A stretch of 35,819 nucleotides of DNA. Source: Planctomycetota bacterium (GTDB lineage Bacteria; Planctomycetota; Phycisphaerae; WQYP01). How positions within the stretch are numbered: the first letter of the stretch is position 1; every line of letters begins with the position of its first letter. Location: contig JAKBCC010000031.1 in the NCBI GenBank assembly GCA_021808105.1, positions 1 to 35,819 on the forward strand, read 5' to 3'. Made by a program: the position numbers and the translations under genes. Of this stretch, positions 8,063-17,008 are shown piece after piece. The notes under the pieces are model-generated. The model did no database searches and was not told the origin of the DNA. It saw only the letters and a list, made by a program, of their open reading frames with translations.

Positions 8063-9844
8063 TCAATGAAACACGCCATCAGGCCAGCGTCGCAGCCAGG
8101 AGGGTCCGACGGGTTTGACCGCGACAGCGCCGGGTGCCCGGATATGGCAGCGCTCCAGCAGAGAACCTTCCTGCAAATATAACGTGCTGAGAGCATCCAG
8201 ATATGCGACATTCGCCTGGGCCTCCGCCAACCGTGCTGCAAGCAGATTAGATTGCGCCAACGAGACCAAAATAGCGGTGCTTTCACCAACTTTAAATTCG
8301 CCCTGGGTGGCGCGTAATGTTTCCGTTTGCGCTTCGGTGGTGGCGGCGGTTGCGGTAATCTGCTGGTTGTCGGTCTGGGCCTGAATGTAAGCCGTGCGAA
8401 CGCTCAATTCCACACTGCGAACGGTGTTGGCCAATGCGGCCTCTTCCTGATCGCGGCTTAGAACCGCACTTTGATAATTGGCGGTGGGGGTGCGATTGAA
8501 AATGGGATAATTAAAGGACAAGCCTCCGACCAACTGATAGGGAGACCCATTAAGATTTTCACTGGCCGGACCAAAAGATTCAGCGTAGCCTGTCTTTCCA
8601 AAAGTGATAAACATATTCAGCACCGGCAGCAGACCATTGCGGGTTTGAATGACCGATAAATCCCCTTGTTCGATCTGTAAGCGCGTCTGATTTAGAACCG
8701 GACTCATTTTTAAAGCCAGTTCCGTATGCTCCTTCAGCGGGGCGGTGGGGCCACCGGGCATATATGGCAACGTGGTAAGCTGCAAATGATCCTGCCAGAA
8801 CGGACGATCCGCCGGTGCCACCAGGCTCAATAAATTAAGTCGGGCGATTTTCATGGCACCGACCGCACTGACCAATTGCTCACGTGTGACCGCCGTTTGT
8901 GCCACGGCTGGCGCGAATTCCGATGGCGAAGTCCGGCCTACACGGATAAGTTCTTTGGTCTGATCTTCCTGTTGTTGTGCAACATCCAAAGCAGTTTTTA
9001 AAATATGGACATTCTGTTGTGCCAGCACATACGCCCAGTAGGCTTGGATAATATCATCCGTAATGGTCAGCGCTTCGCCACGCAGTTGATAGTCCGAGAT
9101 TTTCTTGCCGATCCGCGCACTTTCAATGCCCGCCAGGTTGGCCCGCAAGTCTCCGCCTTGCAGCAGGGCCTGGGTGACGGTTATGGATCCATTCACGGTG
9201 GTGGATTGGCCGCCGCCATTCTCACTGCTATTGAGGTTGGAATTCATGGCGGCGGAAATAGATGTACCGGTGGGCAGTTTTTCACTTAGCCCCACATTAG
9301 CGTTGCCGGAATCTGTGGTGCCAAAATGCTGGCTGCCGGGAATGTATCCCCCGCTGGCCGTGACATAACCGCCGCTGGTGGGTACACGATTTTTAGAGGC
9401 CTGAACACCCGCGCTAACTGTCGGATCAAAGGCTCCGCGCTGGGCGACAATTTGTTCCTCAGAGAGGGCTGGATTATATCTTTGCACCAGGAGCGTGGGG
9501 TTGTTTTTTAACCCGATCACCAAGGCGTCCGCCAGCGAAAGTCTGATAACTTTTCCGCTGCCGGCAAAATGGGCGGTCGGCTGGTTGGTGGGCTGTGCTG
9601 CGCCGGGCGGTAAAACGGCGTGCAATTCTTTCACCGAGGTTCGCGTGGAAGCGCCGGATTCAATGATCTGCTGATGGGTGATCGCGGCGTGCTGGTAGTT
9701 TTCAAAGCCGCCGGAATCAATGCTGGCGCAACCACACACACTGGTTATCGCACTGAAGGCAGCCACAGCACATAAAGACCGCTTGACTCGCGGATCATGG
9801 AAGCTCATCTGATGTTTTTGGACCGGAGAAAACGGTTTATTCAT
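8063..9844 (-). CDS. TolC-family outer-membrane efflux lipoprotein
   Basis: A 593-residue outer-membrane factor that would form the exit duct of the pump encoded just upstream. The start at 9844 overlaps the permease stop by eight bases and has GAGG nine bases upstream, pointing to coupled translation. ATG 9808 is an alternative. The N terminus has a basic region, a hydrophobic stretch and VCGCAS, which reads as a lipobox with the cysteine as lipidation site. Two repeats of the OEP family follow, with typical long helices and segments such as LSLADALVIGLKNNPTLLVQ and AFDPTVSAGVQAS. The protein is longer than E. coli TolC, mainly through an extended N-terminal part. Substrate unknown. Confidence 0.88.
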   Translation of the reverse strand: MNKPFSPVQKHQMSFHDPRVKRSLCAVAAFSAITSVCGCASIDSGGFENYQHAAITHQQIIESGASTRTSVKELHAVLPPGAAQPTNQPTAHFAGSGKVIRLSLADALVIGLKNNPTLLVQRYNPALSEEQIVAQRGAFDPTVSAGVQASKNRVPTSGGYVTASGGYIPGSQHFGTTDSGNANVGLSEKLPTGTSISAAMNSNLNSSENGGGQSTTVNGSITVTQALLQGGDLRANLAGIESARIGKKISDYQLRGEALTITDDIIQAYWAYVLAQQNVHILKTALDVAQQQEDQTKELIRVGRTSPSEFAPAVAQTAVTREQLVSAVGAMKIARLNLLSLVAPADRPFWQDHLQLTTLPYMPGGPTAPLKEHTELALKMSPVLNQTRLQIEQGDLSVIQTRNGLLPVLNMFITFGKTGYAESFGPASENLNGSPYQLVGGLSFNYPIFNRTPTANYQSAVLSRDQEEAALANTVRSVELSVRTAYIQAQTDNQQITATAATTEAQTETLRATQGEFKVGESTAILVSLAQSNLLAARLAEAQANVAYLDALSTLYLQEGSLLERCHIRAPGAVAVKPVGPSWLRRWPDGVFH

Positions 9845-11042
9845 ATCGGAGAGCCTCAATGGGATTAAGCCCGGCGGCGCGACGGGCAGGGTAATAGCCG
9901 AAGAAAATACCAATGGCGGCGGAAATAGACAATGCAAGAATAACCATGTGCGGTTCAACCTGGCCGGAAAAATTCCGGAACTTGACAAAATGGGCCGCCA
10001 CCACGCCCACAGCCACACCAATAAGTCCGCCCAACAAGCTCACGAGCACCGATTCAATTAAAAATTGCCGGAGAATATCACGTCGTCTGGCACCGATGGC
10101 TTTACGAATTCCAATTTCCCGCGTACGTTCGGTGACCGTCACCAGCATGATATTCATAATGCCGATCCCGCCTACCAGAAGCGATATTCCCGCGACCGAT
10201 CCCAGAAACATGGTAAAGGCTCCACCAATATTGTTGGCCATTGTAATGACCTGCAATTGATTGGAAATCCAGAAATCATCTTCATCGCCCTGGATCAGGG
10301 AATGTCGGATGCGGAGAATCTTTTCCGCCTTATTCTGCACAGGCGTAAGGTCTACGGCATGTTCCACCTGCATGTCGATATGGTTTAATGCCACTGCCCG
10401 GCCCATGAGTTTGGTCATGGCTGTGCTGTAGGGCATCAGGACCTGATTATCCGGATCAAACCAGCCGTGCCGGCCCTTGGGCACCAGCACGCCGATCACC
10501 TGGAATCGTTCCGTACTGATGGTAATGGTATGCCCCAAGGGGTCCTGCGATCCGAACAGGCGAGTCGCTGTTTCCGGGCCGATGACCGCCACAGATGCCC
10601 GATCACGCGTATCAAAATCGTTGAACATGTGCCCGCTCTGCACCTGAAAATCATGGATGATAATATAGGTTGACGCGCAGCCGACAATATTACAGAACGT
10701 TTCATTGGTGCCCCATTTTACCGGGTCTCCGGAAGTTACCACGGGCGAAACGTATTTAACGCCCGGAATTGACAGCATGGCGTGCGCGTCGCCGAGCGAC
10801 AGCGGCTCGGCGGAGCCGTTGAGCACCGGAGGCATTTTGGGATTATGCGGGAAGATGGTGATGGTGTTTTTTCCCATTCGGGAAACCCATCCGAGGATTC
10901 GGGATTTAGCTCCGTTGCCCAACGCCAGCATGGCTATGACCGCCGCCACGCCGATGATCATGCCCAGCATGGTCAATATGGCGCGCAGTTTATTGGCCAG
11001 CATGCTGCGTAAGGCAATTTTAATTGTGGTCCAGAAAAGCAT
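9837..11042 (-). CDS. MacB-like ABC transporter permease (FtsX family)
   Basis: A 401-residue inner-membrane protein with four helices in the MacB/FtsX order: helix 1 at about 20-42 (LTMLGMIIGVAAVIAMLALG), a large periplasmic domain to about 270, and three helices at the C terminus around SVAGISLLVGGIGIMNIMLV, SVLVSLLGGLIGVAVGVVAA and the last 35 residues. The motif TERTREIGIRKAIGARRRDI is diagnostic. Unlike E. coli MacB, the ATPase is a separate protein, encoded two genes upstream. The start at 11042 leaves 17 bases after the adaptor gene and has GAGAGG upstream. An upstream ATG would run into the adaptor frame and is rejected. Confidence 0.93.
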   Translation of the reverse strand: MLFWTTIKIALRSMLANKLRAILTMLGMIIGVAAVIAMLALGNGAKSRILGWVSRMGKNTITIFPHNPKMPPVLNGSAEPLSLGDAHAMLSIPGVKYVSPVVTSGDPVKWGTNETFCNIVGCASTYIIIHDFQVQSGHMFNDFDTRDRASVAVIGPETATRLFGSQDPLGHTITISTERFQVIGVLVPKGRHGWFDPDNQVLMPYSTAMTKLMGRAVALNHIDMQVEHAVDLTPVQNKAEKILRIRHSLIQGDEDDFWISNQLQVITMANNIGGAFTMFLGSVAGISLLVGGIGIMNIMLVTVTERTREIGIRKAIGARRRDILRQFLIESVLVSLLGGLIGVAVGVVAAHFVKFRNFSGQVEPHMVILALSISAAIGIFFGYYPARRAAGLNPIEALRYE

Positions 11043-11059
11043 GGTTAACCTCTCAAAAA

Positions 11060-12403
11060 TCAGTGGTGGTGCGGCGTCCACATGCTCGATGCCACGCCTA
11101 GATGAATCAATACGTTCTGTCCGGGCTTTAGTCCGTGCAGCACCTGCCACTCCAGATCATTACGCTGCCCGAGCGTGACCGGCTTGAATATGTGCCTGCC
11201 ATCAGGCAGTACGACCGTCACGTTATCTTCGTTATTTTGAATCACTACAGCCTGCAGAGGAATGTAGACCACGTTGGGCAGTTTATCAGCAAAAACATCC
11301 ACATTGGCGGTCATGCCGGGTTTGAGTAATTGCTTTTGCGAACCCAAAACTTCAATTTTTGCCTGAAACGTGACAACATTGCTGGTAGAACCGCTGGCGC
11401 TGGTGGAGCTTTGATCCTGAATGGATTCCGGTGCAATCAGCGCTACGCGGCCGGGAAATACGACCCCTGGTGCTCCAGCGGCGGTAATCTGCACTTTATC
11501 CCCGATTTTCACATGGTTGATATCACTTTCATTAACAGTTGTGTTGATATAAATATGTGATGTATCAACCAGGGTCATGACGGTCGTTCCGCCGCCGACA
11601 TTATTGGTGGCGGACGCAATAACCTGTCCCTGCTGCACATCCACATTGGCCACGTAACCGGTGAAAGGTGCCGTCACTTTACAATATCCCAGATTGGTAT
11701 TGGCCTGATCGAGATTGGCCTGCGATTTCTGGACCGCGACTTTATCCAGATCCACATTGATTTTCTGAAGCTTAACCTGCAGGGCCTGCTGTTTGAGCTG
11801 GCTGAGCTGCACCTCGGCGAGCCGCTGGGCCTGTTGATCTCTTACCAGCGTGGTGTAATCAGTATCGTAGGTCTGTTGAGCCGCGAGATTTTCTTTTAAC
11901 AGTGTGGCGTCGCGCTGCACATTCAATTTGTCATTTTTCACCTGCGCGATGGCTGAAAGCAAATTTGCTTCGTCGGTTTGCCGCGTTGTAATCAGGCTTT
12001 GCCCGGCAATCTCATAACTCAATTCAGCGGTATTTAACGTCAGTTTGGCCTGCTCAAGATCCTGTTTGGCGATCGTGACCGCCTGCAATTCCAGGGTGGG
12101 ATCAACTGTGAGAATCACCTGACCCTTTGTCACCAGATCACCGATTTGAATCTGTTCCTCAGGGTCATTTGCGCTTAGCGGCAGGCTGGTAATTTCACCC
12201 CCGGCCTGACATTTGATATCGACGGTTCTGTTGGCCAGCACATTTCCCGTGGCGTACACATGCACGGTCAAGGTACCTTTTTTGACTACCGCTGTGAGCA
12301 CTTTCTGTGCTACTGGAGCGCCCGTGGCGTGATAATGCTGGTACGCAACGGCACCGATAACCACGACTGCGATAACTCCGATGAGTATTAAACCTTTTTT
12401 CAT
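11060..12403 (-). CDS. MacA/HlyD-type periplasmic adaptor protein
   Basis: A 447-residue membrane-fusion protein linking the inner-membrane transporter to the TolC-like duct. It has an N-terminal anchor (LILIGVIAVVVIGAVAY, residues 5-21), a biotinyl-lipoyl half (GNVLANRTVDIKCQAGGEI), a long alpha-helical hairpin at about 110-245 rich in Gln, Leu and Lys, the second lipoyl half (KVTAPFTGYVANVDVQQGQV), then beta-barrel and membrane-proximal domains with LKPGMTANVDV and VYIPLQAVV. The C terminus ends in HHH. It lies between the ATPase gene and the permease gene on the same strand, so the four genes form one pump operon. Confidence 0.93.
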   Translation of the reverse strand: MKKGLILIGVIAVVVIGAVAYQHYHATGAPVAQKVLTAVVKKGTLTVHVYATGNVLANRTVDIKCQAGGEITSLPLSANDPEEQIQIGDLVTKGQVILTVDPTLELQAVTIAKQDLEQAKLTLNTAELSYEIAGQSLITTRQTDEANLLSAIAQVKNDKLNVQRDATLLKENLAAQQTYDTDYTTLVRDQQAQRLAEVQLSQLKQQALQVKLQKINVDLDKVAVQKSQANLDQANTNLGYCKVTAPFTGYVANVDVQQGQVIASATNNVGGGTTVMTLVDTSHIYINTTVNESDINHVKIGDKVQITAAGAPGVVFPGRVALIAPESIQDQSSTSASGSTSNVVTFQAKIEVLGSQKQLLKPGMTANVDVFADKLPNVVYIPLQAVVIQNNEDNVTVVLPDGRHIFKPVTLGQRNDLEWQVLHGLKPGQNVLIHLGVASSMWTPHHH

Positions 12404-12464
12404 CCGTACCTGTTCCGCTTATCGCGGCTCCTTTGCTGGGATCGTTCCTATTATGTTGCTGAAA

Positions 12465-12482
12465 AGCTTGGCGCGCCAAGCT
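12465..12482. repeat. Perfect 18-bp palindrome between ATPase and adaptor genes
   Basis: agcttggcgcgccaagct reads identically on both strands and ends in the last base of the ATPase stop codon. As RNA it could fold to a 7-bp stem with a CGCG loop. It could tune the ratio of ATPase to adaptor, or bind a dimeric protein. Confidence 0.5.
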
Positions 12483-13213
12483 CAACCCGCCTGGGCCACC
12501 AGTTCTCTGGCAGCGCGATTATGCTCAATAATGTCGATAATCTGTCCATCACGAATCTGCACCTCGCGACGGCAATGCCGCGCCACGTTCGCGTCATGCG
12601 TTACAATGACAATCGTGCGGCCCTCATCATTAATGTTGTGAAAAACGTCCAGAATTTCCCGGCCGACGCGTGAATCAAGATTTCCCGTCGGCTCATCCGC
12701 CAGAATAATCGCCGGATTCGTGACAATGGCCCGGGCAATGGCCACGCGCTGCCGCTGGCCGCCGGAAAGTTGCGTGGGTTCATGGTGCATACGATCCGCC
12801 AAGCCCACAGCTTCCAAGGCCTTGCGGGCGGCAGTCTTGGCGTCTTTGTGCGCCGAATACAACAGGGGCAACTCGACATTTTCCAACGCCGAAAGCCTGG
12901 GCAATAAATTAAAATTTTGAAACACAAAGCCAATCAATCGATTGCGTATATCCGCCAGTTTATCGCCCGTAAGTTTGGAGACATCCTCACCGGAAATAAC
13001 ATAACTACCGGCATCAAAATCGTCGAGGCATCCCAAAATATTCATCAAGGTTGATTTGCCGCTGCCGGAAGGCCCGGTGATCGCGACCATGTCGCCTTCT
13101 TCAATCGTTAAATCGACCTTATTAAGGGCCAGAACCTCGGTTTCGCCCAGCGTATAACGCTTGACCATCCCGCGAATTTCCAGCAGCGAAGATTTATTTT
13201 TCAATTCAACCAT
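12482..13213 (-). CDS. ABC transporter ATP-binding protein (MacB/LolD type)
   Basis: A 243-residue nucleotide-binding subunit that powers the pump. Walker [10 protein letters not shown] at 47-55, ABC signature [14 protein letters not shown] from 149, Walker [13 protein letters not shown] at 169-180 and switch His206 in IVTHD are all intact. The motif DEPTGNLDS and the LMNILGCLD segment place it in the MacB/LolD/FtsE group that works with FtsX-type permeases, which matches the permease in this operon. It is the first gene of the pump operon. The next gene starts 78 bases downstream. Confidence 0.95.
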   Translation of the reverse strand: MVELKNKSSLLEIRGMVKRYTLGETEVLALNKVDLTIEEGDMVAITGPSGSGKSTLMNILGCLDDFDAGSYVISGEDVSKLTGDKLADIRNRLIGFVFQNFNLLPRLSALENVELPLLYSAHKDAKTAARKALEAVGLADRMHHEPTQLSGGQRQRVAIARAIVTNPAIILADEPTGNLDSRVGREILDVFHNINDEGRTIVIVTHDANVARHCRREVQIRDGQIIDIIEHNRAARELVAQAG

Positions 13214-13372
13214 GAAAAAATCCGTTCCGATTTATTTATGCCATTAAACAGGCAAAATAACCCTATTCTGTGATCCGGCGTATAACCGGAAATCAACAGT
13301 ATACACGGTTATCAATAAACTTCGCCACGCGCAACGCCGCGCCGCTGTCACCGAAAAAAAATCCGGCAACAC

Positions 13373-14746
13373 TTATCCCTTGCTAATATAACGAGGCAGA
13401 TCGCCGGAAGTTGCAGAGGCTGGAAAAATGTTTTTCAGCATACGATGCGCATAAAGTCTACTGCTGCCGCGCTGTGATTCCACGCACGCTCTGGCCCGCT
13501 GCCCCATCGCATGCGCTTCCTCCGGATGTTCCAGCCAATTCTTCAACAAATCCTGCATCTCCTGACCATTTTGTACCGTTACGGAAGCACCCCCGGCTGT
13601 CAGCAACGCCACGGAATCGGAAAAATTATACGTGCTGGGGCCAAAACAGCACGGTTTAGCCAGCGCGGCCACCTCAATCATGTCGCTACCTCCAAGATCC
13701 ACCAAGGACCGGCCCGAAAACACCGCAAATGCCAAACTGTAGAGCTTCTTAAGCTCCCCCATGGTATCTAATACGATCACTTGCCCGTTTTGGATCGGTG
13801 TCGGTGCATTCCCACGGTCATCAGGCCGTTGCGTGCGCAACACAGGCTCCAAACCTGTGTGCAGAATGGCTGCCATAACCTGGCCGATAACTTCCGGTTT
13901 GCGCGGAACGATGGCGAATCGTAATTGCGGCCACGTTTTTCTCAGCGTTTGGTAGACCGGTAAAAGAATCTCTTCTTCGCCCGGGCCGATGGAGCCTGCC
14001 ACAAATAATTGGTGATTATCCTGAAGGCCCAGCGAGCCCGCCATCGCCTGTGCTCCGGGAATTTGATCCGTGAAATCCGCGCTGTCATATTTCATCGTGG
14101 GAATAACGTCTATGCTTCCTGCCATGGCCCCCAACTGCACAAATCGCTTCGCAATTTCCGGCGTTTGAACACTCACGCGATCCACCTGCCGCAACATTCT
14201 CTGCATCAGCGGCCGTATTATCCGATAGCGCCTGAAGGATCGGGCGGTCATTCGCCCGTTGATAATTTGAACTGGAATTGAGCGCCGGTTCGCCAAGGCC
14301 AGAAAATTGGGCCATGTTTCCAGTTCCACCAAAGCAATCAGGGATGGGTTGATAGTGTTGAGGAAATTTCGTACGGCAAACGAAAAATCCAAGGGGTAGC
14401 GCACCGCAACGACCCGTGCTCCCGCCTGCGCCGGATATAAAGCCATCGCCCGCGCCATACCCGTATCCGTGGTGGTGGAAATAATCACCATCAGGGTTTG
14501 ATCGCCATGCAGCAATTCTTCCACAAGTTTGCGCGTGGATAATAATTCGCCTACGGATACGCAGTGAATCAGCACCCGCTTCTGTCCGCAGGCTTCCTGC
14601 AAAACTCTGCAAACATCATCTGAAATTCGCCCCAGTCGGCCTGACCAGTCGGTGCGATACTTGCCGGTGCGGCGGCTTTTGAGCAGCAGAAATGGCCCTG
14701 CCAGCAGCAGTCCGATAAAGTAAAAAATGTCCAGAAGCCATGGCAT
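13373..14746 (-). CDS. waaA: 3-deoxy-D-manno-octulosonic acid (KDO) transferase
   Basis: A 457-residue glycosyltransferase that adds KDO from CMP-KDO to lipid A precursor at the inner face of the inner membrane, so the organism makes an LPS core. The N terminus carries one membrane helix (residues 4-22). Then come HCVSVGE with the catalytic Glu67, SLIALVELETWPN, and a C-terminal GT-B half with GSDMIEVAALAKPCCFGPSTYNFSD. Two usually conserved spots differ: the common GSTHxGEE reads GSIGPGEE, and the common GGHNPLE reads GGSDMIE. Length is a little above the usual 420-430. It is last in a minus-strand run after three uncharacterised genes. Confidence 0.88.
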   Translation of the reverse strand: MPWLLDIFYFIGLLLAGPFLLLKSRRTGKYRTDWSGRLGRISDDVCRVLQEACGQKRVLIHCVSVGELLSTRKLVEELLHGDQTLMVIISTTTDTGMARAMALYPAQAGARVVAVRYPLDFSFAVRNFLNTINPSLIALVELETWPNFLALANRRSIPVQIINGRMTARSFRRYRIIRPLMQRMLRQVDRVSVQTPEIAKRFVQLGAMAGSIDVIPTMKYDSADFTDQIPGAQAMAGSLGLQDNHQLFVAGSIGPGEEEILLPVYQTLRKTWPQLRFAIVPRKPEVIGQVMAAILHTGLEPVLRTQRPDDRGNAPTPIQNGQVIVLDTMGELKKLYSLAFAVFSGRSLVDLGGSDMIEVAALAKPCCFGPSTYNFSDSVALLTAGGASVTVQNGQEMQDLLKNWLEHPEEAHAMGQRARACVESQRGSSRLYAHRMLKNIFPASATSGDLPRYISKG

Positions 14747-14797
14747 ATTCCGCGCATGATAAGATATTTTTCCAGTTCCGGCGCGATTGCCCCGGTG

Positions 14798-15595
14798 CTA
14801 CCTGGATCTGCCGGGTTTGGACACTGGGGCAAATTGATCCAAAATTTGTGTAATCTGATCGCGGCGGCTCGAATTCAACCAGATTCGTGAGCCGTCGGCA
14901 CCGCAATCCACCCAGTCCAATTGCCGCAGATAAGCCAGGGTGGGTGTCAGTGTCGCCGGCTCTTCTCCGGGCTTCAAAAGATCAGTGGTGGCCACCCCCC
15001 GATCCCGTGCTGCCAGCTTGATCAGTACTTCCGAGGCGCGGGGGCGGTCTGTATTGGCGGAAAGAAGTTGCAAGAGTTTGCGCAGCGGCATGGCTCGCAC
15101 AACCATCCGCGGCCCGAAAAAAAAGGGTCGAATCCACCACTGTTCCACGTCCGCTTGATCATCATTGAGTTGCAAGCCTAGCGGTCCGAAACTTTGTAAG
15201 TCCACTTCTGTTTCCATGACGGAAACCACCCTGCGGCCATCATCATCTTCCCGCGTGCGGATAATAGCTGCGTCCGGCGCAATGTTGGACTTTTCGCGCA
15301 GGAGCAGCAGGGGAACGAATAACGCGGTGAAAAAAATCACACAGGCCAGCCATCCGAACCATGATCCAGACCCGCTGGAAAATTGTCGATAAGCAAAATA
15401 AGCCATGGACCCCATGAGCACAGGCAATATCAAACTCAAGGCTATGCCGATGCCCAGCATCCAGAGCAATTCCTTTTCGCGCGATTGTTCGCGGCGTTTG
15501 AGTAACTCGGCAATCGAAACTAATTCCATACCAGCCATCTTCGCATTGTCGATAAAGCGCTGGCGTGAATCAAGTGTGTCGCAAACATTTTGCAT
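14798..15595 (-). CDS. Uncharacterised two-helix membrane protein
   Basis: A 265-residue protein with no family I recognise. It has a charged N terminus (about 42 residues), two membrane helices (about 44-69 and 80-100), then a soluble C-terminal region of 160 residues. The end, LDWVDCGADGSRIWLNSSRRDQITQIL, resembles the end of the next upstream protein (TDWSKIWLNRAVREKLGL), and the overall layout is the same, so the two are probably diverged paralogues. The start is uncertain: ATG 15595, 15538 and 15529 are in frame and none has a strong ribosome site. The gap to the upstream gene is 15 bases, so they are likely co-transcribed with waaA. Confidence 0.7.
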   Translation of the reverse strand: MQNVCDTLDSRQRFIDNAKMAGMELVSIAELLKRREQSREKELLWMLGIGIALSLILPVLMGSMAYFAYRQFSSGSGSWFGWLACVIFFTALFVPLLLLREKSNIAPDAAIIRTREDDDGRRVVSVMETEVDLQSFGPLGLQLNDDQADVEQWWIRPFFFGPRMVVRAMPLRKLLQLLSANTDRPRASEVLIKLAARDRGVATTDLLKPGEEPATLTPTLAYLRQLDWVDCGADGSRIWLNSSRRDQITQILDQFAPVSKPGRSR

Positions 15596-15610
15596 AATTA
15601 ACTGTTCGGT

Positions 15611-16420
15611 TCAAGACCTGCCGGGCCTTGAGTATGGGCTGTGTATTTGTTGTTTTTTTCCGGGTTCCGGATTCAATCCCAGCTTTTCTCGGACGGCACG
15701 ATTGAGCCAGATTTTCGACCAATCAGTATTCAACGCGGCAATATCAAGAATTATCAGTACGCAAATGGCCGCGTGAAGTTGCTCATGGGTCATGCGGTCA
15801 TTGATCAATGGATCGACTTGAATCGATGCCCCGGTCGCTTGACTGATCGCAAGAATGATTTCGGCCGCCGGCACCCTGTCGGCCTGAGCCGCAAACCTGT
15901 ACACGTCCCATTGCAGGCGGGCTTTAACCATGATGTCGGCCCAGTAGCACGCTACGCGAATCACCCAATGGGGGGGTATGTCTTCCTGCAATAAATCCAT
16001 GCCCAGCGGAATATAAAATCGCGGGGATTTGACGGTTAGTGGGAATAAATCAACCGGGGGGCGGCGCTCGCTGGACTGATAAAAGAAAATGCGGGTAGTC
16101 CATTCGCGCTTCCACGCGACAATCATAAGACCGCCATAAAACAACACCCAAACCGCGAAAATGGCCAGGCCAATGTGAATCGCCACAGATGCTGAACCCA
16201 CTACAATAATCCAGATCACAATGTAAAACATCATCAGCGTGGCGACAGCACCCACAAGGACCGGGGTAAGCAAAGCTCCGGATAATCCGACGGCGGCCTT
16301 GATGAGGATGTTGCGGCGATGTGTGCGCAGGGCCTCTGTGATAATTGCATTACATGCGAGAAGTGCAACGCCTGGCGTTTTGGGGCCTATCGAATTCACA
16401 CAGACCAGTATACCATACAA
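15611..16420 (-). CDS. Uncharacterised two-helix membrane protein, paralogue of its neighbour
   Basis: A 269-residue protein of unknown family. It has a short N terminus, two or three hydrophobic helices between about 38 and 105, and a soluble C-terminal region ending in LNTDWSKIWLNRAVREKLGL. That motif and the helix layout match the next gene. In the middle, FFYQSSERRPPVDLFPL and GMDLLQEDIPPHWVIRVACYWADIM are not assignable. The listed start is a TTG only three bases after the upstream stop. A GTG at 16399 is also possible, and no start has a good ribosome site. The tight spacing suggests coupled translation with the upstream gene. Confidence 0.65.
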   Translation of the reverse strand: MYGILVCVNSIGPKTPGVALLACNAIITEALRTHRRNILIKAAVGLSGALLTPVLVGAVATLMMFYIVIWIIVVGSASVAIHIGLAIFAVWVLFYGGLMIVAWKREWTTRIFFYQSSERRPPVDLFPLTVKSPRFYIPLGMDLLQEDIPPHWVIRVACYWADIMVKARLQWDVYRFAAQADRVPAAEIILAISQATGASIQVDPLINDRMTHEQLHAAICVLIILDIAALNTDWSKIWLNRAVREKLGLNPEPGKKQQIHSPYSRPGRS

Positions 16421-16423
16421 GTA

Positions 16424-17008
16424 CTATCCCACTGGTTGCCGACTGGGCCGCCACGACCAACTGTTCGCCGAGTCGTCGCCGGAAAAATCCACGGCGGCGT
16501 AGGTGCGATAGCGGCTGCAGGCGTCTTGCGGGGCAACAACCTGCATGGCCTGTTCGGTTATAAACCTCGCCTGTATTTCCAGAGGCGCGTTGCCGTAGCC
16601 AAATTGCAGGCAATCATTGACGTAGCGTTTGATATAATTTTCGGATCCCCCCAGTTCTTCCATTTGTGCCACATGCACAAGATGGTGCAGAAGTACCGCA
16701 CGATCTTTAGCGTAGATTCTTCGAATAATGATACCATAGCCGAACGTCATCGCGCTGCTGTCGGGGCGAACTAACTGCAATCCGGGAGCCAGCTTCTGCA
16801 TTAACCCAATGCCATGAACTTTAATTTCGTCTACCGCCTGCACGCGAACTCTACCGGGTTTCTGTACGCCTGCGAGGCGGGCTTCTTTCGCCTGCGAGCC
16901 AGTCAGGGCAATGCCGTTTCGCAGTATCGCGGCTTCTTCACAGACAAACCACCGTTGAATATGTGGCATGACAACGGGGAACAGAGATGCTAAATCAGCA
17001 TTGGCCAT
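16424..17008 (-). CDS. Uncharacterised protein with a metallopeptidase-like HHLVH motif
   Basis: A 194-residue soluble protein. The segment AVLLHHLVHVAQMEELGG (residues 104-121), followed by IKRYVNDCLQFGYGNAPLEIQA, resembles small bacterial proteins carrying an HExxH zinc site in a similar context. Here the Glu of HExxH is His (His108, His109, His112), so zinc binding may persist while classical peptidase chemistry is doubtful. GGAG lies nine bases upstream of the ATG. It heads a minus-strand run with two uncharacterised membrane proteins and waaA, hinting at an envelope role (inference). An inverted repeat gatgcaat/attgcatc at 17022-17048 lies just upstream. Confidence 0.68.
   Translation of the reverse strand: MANADLASLFPVVMPHIQRWFVCEEAAILRNGIALTGSQAKEARLAGVQKPGRVRVQAVDEIKVHGIGLMQKLAPGLQLVRPDSSAMTFGYGIIIRRIYAKDRAVLLHHLVHVAQMEELGGSENYIKRYVNDCLQFGYGNAPLEIQARFITEQAMQVVAPQDACSRYRTYAAVDFSGDDSANSWSWRPSRQPVG

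Noticed and set aside
13340-13372. T8 run after waaA as an intrinsic terminator
   Set aside because: On the minus strand a T-run follows ccgga, but I could not find a stem of more than four or five base pairs directly before it.
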